A stretch of 17,615 nucleotides of DNA from assembly GCA_002395865.1 (NCBI GenBank), contig DGVE01000093.1:1-17615 (forward strand), written 5' to 3'. Position 1 is the stretch's first letter. Each line of letters starts with the position of its first letter. The notes under the pieces are model-generated. The model ran no database searches and had not been told where the DNA came from. It was given only the letters and a program-made list of their open reading frames with translations. Origin of the DNA: Lachnospiraceae bacterium UBA4292 (GTDB lineage: Bacteria; Bacillota; Clostridia; Lachnospirales; Lachnospiraceae). Positions 7,343 through 13,823 of the stretch are shown in pieces. The position numbers and the translations under genes are program-made.

Positions 7343-8047
7343 ATGGCTAACGAAAAGATACTTGTTGTGGATGACGAGAAGGAGATAGCGGAGCTTGCGG
7401 AGATATATCTCGTGAGCGACGGCTATCAGGTCTTCAAGGCGGTAAATGCGTATGACGGCCTGAGGATCCTCGAGAAGGAGGATATAAAGCTGGCACTCAT
7501 CGATATAATGATGCCGGGGATGAACGGCATCGATATGTGCAAAAAGATCCGCGAGACCAGCAATATCCCGATCATCATGGTGAGCGCTAAGGGCGCGGAG
7601 CTGGACAAGATAGTGGGTCTCGGAGCAGGCGCGGACGATTATGTCACAAAGCCGTTTTCACCTCTCGAGCTTTCTGCCAGGGTAAAATCACAGCTTCGGA
7701 GATACACCACATTAAACCCCGGAACACAGGCCCAGACAGCTCTCGCTGAGGAGATAAGGATAGGCGGTCTTTTGATAAACACTGTGAGCCACAGGGTCTG
7801 GGTGTACGACGAGGAGGTGCGCTTCACACCCATAGAGTTCGATATACTGGTGCTTCTGGCCAGCCACCCCGGCAAGGTCTTCTCCATAGAGGACATATTC
7901 GCGCAGGTATGGCACGAGAAGGCTTACGAGGCGAACAACACGGTTATGGTACACATCAGGCGTATCAGGACGAAGCTCGGCGAGGACGAGAGAGCCGATA
8001 AGATCATAACCACAGTCTGGGGAGTAGGATACAAGATCGAGGGTTGA
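7343..8047 (+). CDS. OmpR/PhoB-family response regulator (VanR-like)
   Basis: This 234-residue DNA-binding regulator is phosphorylated by the sensor kinase encoded next to it. The receiver domain (about 1-120) has the acidic pair DDE near the start, phospho-acceptor Asp54 (ALIDIMMPG) and Lys103 (YVTKPF). The C-terminal winged helix (about 130-232) carries the family segments FTPIEFDILVLLASHPGKV, VMVHIRRIRTKLGE and TVWGVGYKIE. ATG 7343 is preferred over the in-frame ATG 7313 because GGGGAGG lies 5 bases upstream of it, and the receiver domain starts directly there. The sensor kinase begins 12 bases after the stop. Likely targets are its own promoter and possibly the ABC genes downstream. The name VanR-like describes sequence type only and does not imply glycopeptide resistance; no vanHAX genes are present. 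Confidence 0.92.
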   Translation: MANEKILVVDDEKEIAELAEIYLVSDGYQVFKAVNAYDGLRILEKEDIKLALIDIMMPGMNGIDMCKKIRETSNIPIIMVSAKGAELDKIVGLGAGADDYVTKPFSPLELSARVKSQLRRYTTLNPGTQAQTALAEEIRIGGLLINTVSHRVWVYDEEVRFTPIEFDILVLLASHPGKVFSIEDIFAQVWHEKAYEANNTVMVHIRRIRTKLGEDERADKIITTVWGVGYKIEG

Positions 8048-8059
8048 TCGGAGTAAAGT

Positions 8060-9184
8060 ATGAACAAAGAGCTGAAGCAGAGCTACAGGGGAGCGACCAT
8101 ACTGAATCTTCTGATAAGCGCCGGTGCCACGGGGCTTCTGCTTCTTGTGCTCACGGAGAACCTGACGAGCCTCATCGACCTGGTTGGAAATGTTCTGGAG
8201 AACCTCGGTATCGACAGAGCCGGTGCTCCGAAATACACTGCGGTATTGATGGCATTCGCGGGCATCGCGCTGAATGCGGTGGTATTCATGATACTTCAGT
8301 CGCAGCAGGCAGCGTACATAAAGACCATTGACGGCGCGATGAAGGAGCTCTCGAAGGGCAATCTGGATATAGATGTGCCGGTGAGAGGATTTGACGAGCT
8401 TGCGAGCTTAGCGGCGTCACTCAACACCATGGCGGACGATATAAAGACCCTCATAGAGAGGGAGAGGCAGACGGAGAAGAGCAAGAACGAGCTGATCACG
8501 AATGTGGCGCACGATCTGCGCACTCCTCTGACCAGTATTCTGGGATATCTGGAGCTTCTGGACAAGAGGACGGATATCGACGAGGAGACGAGAAGAAAAT
8601 ACACCGCCGTAGCATATGACAAGGCGAGACACCTTCAGGAGCTTATCGAGGAGCTCTTCGGATTTACGAAGCTCAACTACGGAAGGATAGCGCTTAAACC
8701 GGTGACTCTTGATATGGTCGCGCTGCTCAACCAGCTGATAGACGAGTTCTATCCGGTGTTTGAGAAGGCGGGTATAGAGTGTACGTTTTCGAGCTCCGTT
8801 CCGGAGCTGAAGATGCAGGCCGACGGGACGCTCATAGCCAGATTGTTCGACAATCTGATAAATAATGCCGTGAAATACGGCAAGGACGGCAAACAGATCA
8901 TAGTGAGACTGGTCGACGGCGATCAGGTGACGATCACGGTGAAGAACTACGGCGCAGTGATACCGGAGAACGAGATACCCTACCTGTTCAACAAGTTCTA
9001 CAGGGTAGAGCAGTCGCGGTCGAGCCAGACCGGCGGGACCGGTCTGGGGCTTGCGATAGCACAGAATATCGCCTCACTTCACGGCGGAAGCATAGGCTGC
9101 GCGAGTGACATAAACGGTACGGTATTTACGGTGAAGCTTCCGAAGAACTACGATTTCGAGGGCGAAAACTTCGACAGCAGGTGA
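8060..9184 (+). CDS. Membrane sensor histidine kinase (VanS-like)
   Basis: This 374-residue sensor kinase is the partner of the preceding regulator. Two membrane segments (about residues 13-34 and 68-88) enclose a very short external loop of about 33 residues, too small for a classical ligand domain. That is typical of kinases that sense through the membrane or through a partner transporter. A HAMP linker follows, then the dimerisation helix with phospho-acceptor His151 (NVAHDLRTPLTSILGYLELL). The ATPase domain has its N box around NLINNAVKYG (268-269) and a glycine box GGTGLGLAIA (325-333). CGGAG precedes ATG 8060. The short sensor loop and the adjacent ABC genes fit an envelope-stress or antimicrobial-peptide detection module, but the signal is not known. 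Confidence 0.92.
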   Translation: MNKELKQSYRGATILNLLISAGATGLLLLVLTENLTSLIDLVGNVLENLGIDRAGAPKYTAVLMAFAGIALNAVVFMILQSQQAAYIKTIDGAMKELSKGNLDIDVPVRGFDELASLAASLNTMADDIKTLIERERQTEKSKNELITNVAHDLRTPLTSILGYLELLDKRTDIDEETRRKYTAVAYDKARHLQELIEELFGFTKLNYGRIALKPVTLDMVALLNQLIDEFYPVFEKAGIECTFSSSVPELKMQADGTLIARLFDNLINNAVKYGKDGKQIIVRLVDGDQVTITVKNYGAVIPENEIPYLFNKFYRVEQSRSSQTGGTGLGLAIAQNIASLHGGSIGCASDINGTVFTVKLPKNYDFEGENFDSR

Positions 9185-9197
9185 GAGCCTAAAGGAT

Positions 9198-10115
9198 ATG
9201 GATAATCTGTCAGTAAAGGAGCTGAACGTCTGCATCGGCTCGAGGCAAATAATTAAGGATGTGAGCTTTGACCTTCACAGCGGGCAGATTCTGCTCGTAT
9301 CCGGTAAAAACGGCTGCGGCAAGACTACGCTCATAAAGACTCTGGCAGGTATCATACCACCCGCGTCGGGGTTGATAAGCGTCTGCGGCGTGCAGTATCC
9401 GGGGGCGGATATCTACAGACATGTGGGTTACGCGCCGTGGAGGTTCGGTGTATACAACTCCACCACGGTCTACGAGTACCTGTATTTCTACAGTTCCTGC
9501 GCGGGAAGGCGCGGGCTCATGGCCAAGAGGAACATAGAGAGCCTGATGGAGAGGTTCGAGCTCACAAAGAACCGCGACAGGCAGATAAGCCATATGAGCG
9601 CCGGCAATCTGCAGAGGATAAATATCGTGAGGAGCGTGCTCACCGATCCCGAGGTTCTGCTCTTTGATGAGCCGTTAAACTGCATGGATCCGAAGGGTAG
9701 GGATATATTCGCGGAATTTATAAAGGAGAGGGCATCACAGGGCGGAAGCATACTTATGAGTTCGCACAATCTCTCTCAGACAGGACAGTTCTGTACGGAT
9801 GTATGTTTTCTGGAGGGCGGGAGCATCCGCCTGATGGAGTCGATAGAAAATGTACGAATGAGGGATATGGAAAACAGCCGCGTGAGGATAGTGCTGGCAG
9901 ATTCGGATCGCATGGGGGAGGCTGAGGAGCTTCTCCTGGCTTCGGCGCAGGTGAAGAACATATCCTACTCGGGCGATGAGCTGATGGTGGGACTTGACGG
10001 AGCCGGCTCCGTGGATATCCTCAGAAGAGCATTTATGGAGCGCGGTATAGCTACAGTGGTTTTTGCAAGCGAAACAAGGACTCTTGAGCAGGTGTTTGAG
10101 GTATATTATCAGTAG
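9198..10115 (+). CDS. ABC transporter ATP-binding protein with altered Q-loop and signature
   Basis: This is the ATPase half (305 residues) of an ABC-2 type exporter whose membrane half is the next gene. Walker A is GKNGCGKT (36-43), Walker B LLFDEP with Asp157 and Glu158, and the switch histidine is His190 (SSHNLS). Two motifs are unusual. The signature usually read as LSGGQ is MSAGN (133-137). The position normally held by the Q-loop glutamine, just before the FGLY-like segment, is Trp81 (GYAPWRFGVYNSTTV). The C-terminal 90 residues are the regulatory extension common in this family. The start ATG 9198 has AAAGGA almost touching it, a short spacing, and there is no better in-frame start. 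The gene follows the kinase by 13 bases, so the four genes are probably one unit. Confidence 0.9.
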   Translation: MDNLSVKELNVCIGSRQIIKDVSFDLHSGQILLVSGKNGCGKTTLIKTLAGIIPPASGLISVCGVQYPGADIYRHVGYAPWRFGVYNSTTVYEYLYFYSSCAGRRGLMAKRNIESLMERFELTKNRDRQISHMSAGNLQRINIVRSVLTDPEVLLFDEPLNCMDPKGRDIFAEFIKERASQGGSILMSSHNLSQTGQFCTDVCFLEGGSIRLMESIENVRMRDMENSRVRIVLADSDRMGEAEELLLASAQVKNISYSGDELMVGLDGAGSVDILRRAFMERGIATVVFASETRTLEQVFEVYYQ

Positions 10116-10127
10116 GCGGGAAAAATC

Positions 10128-10973
10128 ATGACGGAGAATCCGATATTTGACAGGGAACTCACACGCATTAGAAGAACTCCCGGTCAGAGAGCATTGACCA
10201 TCATATACAATATTCTTCTGTGGGTGGCCGGTATCGGGGCTCTCATCATCCTCTACAGGGACGCGGGAGACATCTCGGGGATAGACAGGGAGTGGACTCA
10301 CAGACTATATGTGATCCTGTCTCTGATCAACGGACTTCTGGTCCTTCTTCTGTTGCCCGGCCTTTTGTCCGGGAGCATCAGCAGGGAATGGGAGGGCAAT
10401 ACCTTCGATATCCTTCTGGTCACCGGTATCCCGCATCTGCAGATAGTCACGGGCAAGCTCCTCGCGGGAGTCACGGTAGCGCTTCTGACGGTGGTCACCA
10501 CACTGCCGCTTCTGTGGGTGATACTGATGGCAGGCGGGGTATTTCATCTGGATATACTGCTTCTGTTCCTGCTGCTCTTTATCATGGCGATGTTCACGGG
10601 AGCGGTTTCGCTGTTTATATCCGCGCTCACCGGCAGTACGCAGACCGCCATGATCTGCTCGTACGCCTTTGTGATAATAAACTGCGCCGGGGTTCCGCTC
10701 CTTAGCAGACTGTTGCAGAATGTGTCACCCGTATTCGGCTTTACGCGCTACATCCTGATGCTGAATCCGTTTGCCACGCTTCTTTTATTTCTCACACAGC
10801 AGACCGGCAACGAGAGGGCATATACCGCCCTGTTTGAGTATTTCGGTTTTAACGCATCGGGTATAGCGGCCAATAATTTCTACACCATAAGTCTAATGGT
10901 GCAGAGCATATTCTGCGCGCTCACCGTCATAGCCGCCACGGCTGTCATGGGGAAAAAGAACTTCAGGTCTTGA
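10128..10973 (+). CDS. ABC-2 type membrane permease
   Basis: This 281-residue integral membrane protein probably forms the channel for the preceding ATPase. It begins with a cytoplasmic amphipathic stretch (NPIFDRELTRIRRTPGQRA) followed by about six membrane segments, including LYVILSLINGLLVLLLLPGL, VALLTVVTTLPLLWVILMA and LLFLLLFIMAMFTGAVSLFI. The segment SREWEGNTFDILLVTGIP is the typical ABC-2 motif before the third span. Only a weak ribosome site (GCGGGA) precedes ATG 10128, and the gene lies 12 bases after the ATPase, which suggests translational coupling. Substrate unknown. Its genetic link to a kinase with a tiny sensor loop resembles drug- or peptide-stress modules of Firmicutes. No clear terminator follows. 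Confidence 0.85.
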   Translation: MTENPIFDRELTRIRRTPGQRALTIIYNILLWVAGIGALIILYRDAGDISGIDREWTHRLYVILSLINGLLVLLLLPGLLSGSISREWEGNTFDILLVTGIPHLQIVTGKLLAGVTVALLTVVTTLPLLWVILMAGGVFHLDILLLFLLLFIMAMFTGAVSLFISALTGSTQTAMICSYAFVIINCAGVPLLSRLLQNVSPVFGFTRYILMLNPFATLLLFLTQQTGNERAYTALFEYFGFNASGIAANNFYTISLMVQSIFCALTVIAATAVMGKKNFRS

Positions 10974-11012
10974 AAAAGTGTGCGATATGTAGTATAGTTC
11001 CCGTGTTCACGG

Positions 11013-11041
11013 TTACAGAAATCACATGATCACTATATAAA
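11013..11041 (+). promoter_or_regulatory. Promoter of trpS
   Basis: TTACAG (11013-11018) and TATAAA (11036-11041) are 17 bp apart. The leader would be only about 20 bases and contains a small GCCC/GGGC hairpin (11044-11055) just before the ribosome site GGAGGAAG. No T-box (UGGNACC-type) antiterminator is present, although clostridial trpS genes often have one. Confidence 0.5.
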
Positions 11042-11067
11042 ATGCCCTGCGGGGCTTCGGAGGAAGT

Positions 11068-12072
11068 ATGTTAGACGATAAGAAGACTATATTCAGCGGA
11101 ATGCAGGCTACGGGAAACCTCACACTTGGCAATTATCTCGGAGCCCTCACCAACTGGGTGGATCTGGCGGATGACTACAACTGCTTTTACTGCGTTGTTG
11201 ATGAGCACGCCATAACCGTCCGTCAGGACCCCGCGACTCTTCGCCAGAACGCGAGAAAGGTGCTGATGATCTATATCGCAGCGGGACTTGACCCTAAGAA
11301 GTGCTGCATATACTATCAGTCACATGTGAGCGCTCATGCGGAGTTGGGCTGGATACTGGGCTGCTACACCTACATGGGCGAGCTCTCGCGCATGACCCAG
11401 TTCAAGGACAAGTCCGCCAAGCACGCCGACAATATCAACGCAGGTCTTTTCACCTACCCTGTACTGATGGCTGCCGATATCCTGCTCTACCAGACCGATC
11501 TGGTGCCTGTGGGCATCGACCAGAAGCAGCATCTTGAGCTGGCCCGCGACATCGCCATTCGTTTCAACAACATCTACGGCGATGTGTTCACCATACCGGA
11601 GGCATACATTCCGAAGGCCGGCGCAAGGGTCATGAGTCTTCAGGACCCCACGAAGAAGATGAGTAAGTCGGATGAAAATGAAAACGCTACCATCCACATT
11701 CTGGACAAGCCGGATGACATAGTCCGCAAGTTCAAGCGCGCGGTTACCGACTCTGTGGGCATCGTAAGATACAGCGACGAGCAGCCGGGCATCAAGAACC
11801 TGATCGATATCTATACATCCTGCACGGGCAGGTCAGTCGAGGACACCGAGAAGGAATTCGACGGCAGAGGCTACGGCGATTTCAAGATGGCAGTCGCGGA
11901 CGCGGTAGTCGCTAAGCTTGCTCCCATACAGGCCGAGTACGACAAGCTCTCAAAGGACAAGGCTTTCGTGGATGGTATCATCAAAGAGAATGCCGAGAAG
12001 GCAGCTTACTACGCAAACAAGACCCTCAGGAAGGTACAGAAGAAGATCGGCTTCCCCGAGAGAATAAGATAA
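11068..12072 (+). CDS. trpS: Tryptophanyl-tRNA synthetase
   Basis: This class I synthetase charges tRNA-Trp with tryptophan in the cytoplasm. The 334-residue length is normal for bacterial TrpS. It opens IFSGMQATGNLTLGNYLGA, with TLGN as the HIGH-type ATP motif. It contains the family segments YCVVDEHAIT, TYPVLMAADILLY and VPVGIDQKQHLELARDIA, and the second ATP motif KMSKS at residues 197-201. GGAGGAAG lies 5 bases before ATG 11068. It stands as a single gene with its own promoter and a shared terminator with convergent aroC. No anomalies in motifs were seen. Confidence 0.97.
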   Translation: MLDDKKTIFSGMQATGNLTLGNYLGALTNWVDLADDYNCFYCVVDEHAITVRQDPATLRQNARKVLMIYIAAGLDPKKCCIYYQSHVSAHAELGWILGCYTYMGELSRMTQFKDKSAKHADNINAGLFTYPVLMAADILLYQTDLVPVGIDQKQHLELARDIAIRFNNIYGDVFTIPEAYIPKAGARVMSLQDPTKKMSKSDENENATIHILDKPDDIVRKFKRAVTDSVGIVRYSDEQPGIKNLIDIYTSCTGRSVEDTEKEFDGRGYGDFKMAVADAVVAKLAPIQAEYDKLSKDKAFVDGIIKENAEKAAYYANKTLRKVQKKIGFPERIR

Positions 12073-12076
12073 TTAA

Positions 12077-12113
12077 AAAGATCCTTCGACTCATACCGAG
12101 CCGAAGGATCTTT
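12077..12113. terminator. Bidirectional terminator between trpS and aroC
   Basis: A perfect 12-bp stem AAAGATCCTTCG (12077-12088) / CGAAGGATCTTT (12102-12113) has a 13-base loop. It is followed by TTTCTATTT on the plus strand and TTTTTAATT on the minus strand, so it can end both convergent genes. It abuts the aroC stop codon. Its left half plus loop shares 14 bases with the repeat at 13445-13458. Confidence 0.85.
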
Positions 12114-13208
12114 CTATTTGCTCCATATTTTGCTGACGTTATCCATCCGCGAGCTCATGCCGCGAAGCAGGGCGTCGCATATCGTGATAGCGGCCATGGC
12201 CTCGACTACGGGGACCGCTCTGGCTACGATCAGAGGATCGTGTCTGCCGTGAATGGATATCTCGGTATTTTCGCCTTCCTTTGTGACTGTCTGCTGAAGG
12301 GCGCTCACGGAAGGTGTGGGCTTGAATGCCACCCTTATGACGATGTCGGAACCGTCACTTATGCCTCCGAGGATGCCGCCTGCATTGTTCGTCCGCTTGC
12401 CTATCTGTCCGTCCTGTGAGAAAAAACCGTCATTATCCTGCGTGCCTGTGAGTTCGCTCGCGCTAAACCCGGCACCTATCTCCACGCCCTTTACCGCGCC
12501 TATTGACATCATGGCCTTCGCCAGATCGGCATCAAGCTTATCAAATACCGGATCGCCCAGTCCCGCGGGTGCGCCCTTTACCACGCATTTTACGACACCT
12601 CCGCACGAATCTCCCCTTGCTGCAGCCGCGGACACATATTCAGCCGCAGAGGCTGCGGCCTGTGCGTCAGCCATCCTGAACGGGTTCCTCTCTATCTCTG
12701 CCTCATCGTACGTCTGTCCCTTTACCGGACCGACCGACTCGGTAAATGCCGTCACCCTTATGCCCAGCTGTTCGAGCAACTTCATGGCGACTGCGCCGCC
12801 CATGACTCTGCCTATGGTCTCACGGCCGGAGCTCCTTCCGCCGCCTCTGTAGTCCCTGAAGCCGTACTTCATATCGAAGGTGTAGTCGGCATGTCCGGGC
12901 CTGTACACATCCATTATCTGCGAGTAGTCGTGCGAGCGCTGGTCGGTATTTCTCACCATCATGGCAATGGGCGTTCCTGTGGTCTTTCCCTCGAACACTC
13001 CTGACAGTATCTCCACTTTATCTGCTTCGCCCCGCTGCGTCGAGTACCTGCTCTGCCCGGGCTTCCTCTTATTGAGCAGCCTCTGCACGAACTCCTCATC
13101 CAGCTCTATTCCGGCGGGGCATCCGTCGATCACGGCGCCGAGGGCCGGCCCATGGGACTCGCCCCAGGTCGTCACGCAAAACATCTTCCCTATCGTCGAA
13201 CCTGACAT
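12114..13208 (-). CDS. aroC: Chorismate synthase
   Basis: This enzyme makes chorismate from 5-enolpyruvylshikimate-3-phosphate, the last shikimate step, using reduced FMN. The 364-residue length fits the family. The signature GESHGPALGAVIDGCPAGI lies near the N-terminus, followed by RKPGQSRYSTQRGEADKVEI and the central RPGHADYTFDMKYGFRDYRG and GGRSSGRETIGRVMGGA segments that carry conserved FMN- and substrate-binding residues. The frame is open to 13283, but ATG 13208 is chosen because GGGAGAGGGA precedes it and the mature family N-terminus begins there (MSGSTIGKMFCVTTWGESHG). The gene lies 19 bases downstream of a 41-residue membrane protein gene and is presumably co-transcribed from the promoter at 13380-13408. 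Neighbouring trpS is convergent and not in the same unit. Confidence 0.96.
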   Translation of the reverse strand: MSGSTIGKMFCVTTWGESHGPALGAVIDGCPAGIELDEEFVQRLLNKRKPGQSRYSTQRGEADKVEILSGVFEGKTTGTPIAMMVRNTDQRSHDYSQIMDVYRPGHADYTFDMKYGFRDYRGGGRSSGRETIGRVMGGAVAMKLLEQLGIRVTAFTESVGPVKGQTYDEAEIERNPFRMADAQAAASAAEYVSAAAARGDSCGGVVKCVVKGAPAGLGDPVFDKLDADLAKAMMSIGAVKGVEIGAGFSASELTGTQDNDGFFSQDGQIGKRTNNAGGILGGISDGSDIVIRVAFKPTPSVSALQQTVTKEGENTEISIHGRHDPLIVARAVPVVEAMAAITICDALLRGMSSRMDNVSKIWSK

Positions 13209-13227
13209 TCCCTCTCCCTGCCTTCCT

Positions 13228-13353
13228 CTACACGAACACGAGTATCGCCGCGATGAATCCGAGCGCGCATATCGCGGTCGCACCGATCGTCGTCAGTATG
13301 CTGTCCACCAGCCTGAACCTGTCCAGGCTCTTTAGTGTCTCCTGTTTGTACAT
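13228..13353 (-). CDS. Small single-span membrane protein, 41 residues, upstream of aroC
   Basis: An unreported-looking small gene: ATG 13353 on the minus strand has an almost ideal ribosome site (AGAAGGAGG, 7 bases upstream) and reads 41 codons to TAG at 13228-13230. The N-terminal half is polar and basic (MYKQETLKSLDRFRLVDSIL). The C-terminal half is one hydrophobic span (IGATAICALGFIAAILVFV) that ends at the stop codon. That suggests an N-in tail-anchored microprotein. A near-consensus promoter starts about 20 bases upstream of the ribosome site, and aroC follows 19 bases after the stop, so both are probably translated from one message. I do not recognise the family. It could regulate a membrane complex or act only as a translated leader for aroC. 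Confidence 0.72.
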   Translation of the reverse strand: MYKQETLKSLDRFRLVDSILTTIGATAICALGFIAAILVFV

Positions 13354-13379
13354 CGCGGCACCTCCTTCTATGCTGTGCG

Positions 13380-13408
13380 ATTATACAACATCCCCCGGCC
13401 TTTTTCAA
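13380..13408 (-). promoter_or_regulatory. Near-consensus promoter of the small membrane protein / aroC unit
   Basis: On the minus strand TTGAAA (13408-13403) is followed after exactly 17 bp by TATAAT (13385-13380). This is the best sigma-A promoter in the window. Transcription would start near 13373, about 20 bases before ATG 13353. Confidence 0.8.
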
Positions 13409-13422
13409 GTCCCCCGCCACTA

Positions 13423-13458
13423 TGTCATCCTGAGCGAGCGAAGCGAGTCGAAGGATCT
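13423..13458. repeat. Dispersed-repeat-like element (TGTCATCCTGAGCG...GAAGGATCT)
   Basis: A 36-base segment starts TGTCATCCTGAGCGAGCG and ends GAGTCGAAGGATCT, with ATCCT/AGGAT at its ends in inverted order. From memory this is a motif found many times between genes in gut Clostridia and other bacteria. The same 14 end bases occur inverted in the trpS/aroC terminator at 12079-12092. It lies just upstream of the aroC-unit promoter. Confidence 0.55.
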
Positions 13459-13464
13459 AATACT

Positions 13465-13655
13465 ACGGCGGCTTACTTCATAGGCCCCGGAACGGTCGTC
13501 GGATGAAAAAACCCTCGCCGACGCAGCCTTCGTGATGGTCGGCTCAGGTATTTTCATCCTCCTCCCTACACAGCTAAGATCCCGCCGCCTGCCGGTATAA
13601 CCACCACGTGCACGCCGGACGCCGAAGATATATAGGCAGTTTCACTGCGACACAA
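13465..13655 (-). repeat. Copy A of a diverged structured repeat (inverted partner of 13822-14022)
   Basis: Read on the minus strand this 191-bp segment aligns along its whole length with the plus strand of 13822-14022. Shared blocks, in order, are TTGTG.CGCAGTGA.A, CGTGGTGG, CAGGCGGCGGG, GTGTA, GGAGGA, AAAATAC, GACCATCACG, GGGTTTTTT, GTTCCG and AGTAAGCCGCCGT. Folded, it gives an outer stem GGATGAAAA/TTTTCATCC (13551-13559 with 13501-13509) and an inner stem GCCGAC/GTCGGC (13538-13543 with 13517-13522). Both stems also form in the other copy with changed bases. A TTTTTT run follows the inner stem, so it may end transcription on this strand. No convincing protein is encoded. Confidence 0.75.
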
Positions 13656-13823
13656 GAGCATTGGTCGTGTCTTGTGAATCTGCCTATATATCTCCGCCTG
13701 ATAATGTCAGACGGAGGGAAGCGGAAATCGAACAAAGCACGACCAGCTGTACTTTGCCGAAGGCATGGTACGCATCGGCGAATGCCGATGAAACTTTGAA
13801 TACAAAGCGTTCAAAGTTTTTTT
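13626..13823 (+). ncRNA. Candidate structured RNA with pseudoknot and terminator between the two repeat copies
   Basis: The segment folds as a chain of strong helices. A 14-bp stem (13626-13639 with 13680-13693) contains nested stems TTCAC/GTGAA and GACAC/GTGTC. A hairpin with one mismatch follows (13692-13701 with 13707-13716), then CATCGGC/GCCGATG (13773-13779 with 13784-13790). A 10-bp hairpin followed by seven T residues ends it. The first loop holds TGGTC (13662-13666), which can pair with GACCA at 13741-13745. No promoter is obvious on the plus strand, so it may be read through from elsewhere, or be the core of a mobile element. It does not match a riboswitch class I can recognise. Confidence 0.45.
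13791..13823 (+). terminator. Intrinsic terminator inside the repeat region
   Basis: A 10-bp perfect stem AAACTTTGAA (13791-13800) / TTCAAAGTTT (13810-13819) has a 9-base loop and a run of seven T residues at 13817-13823. There is no T-run on the other strand, so it acts on plus-strand transcripts. Confidence 0.8.

Noticed and set aside
7600..10973. Glycopeptide resistance locus (vanRS type)
   Set aside because: Only regulator and kinase resemble VanR/VanS; no vanH, vanA-type ligase or vanX is present and the neighbours are ABC exporter genes.
13209..13283. N-terminal extension of AroC
   Set aside because: It overlaps the small membrane protein in another frame, has no ribosome site and is not part of the chorismate synthase family.
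13420..13555. Minus-strand ATG after AGGAGG at the start of the repeat A outer stem (reads about 45 codons)
   Set aside because: The ATG touches the AGGAGG, the frame runs through hairpins and the dispersed repeat, and copy B has no ATG at the matching place.
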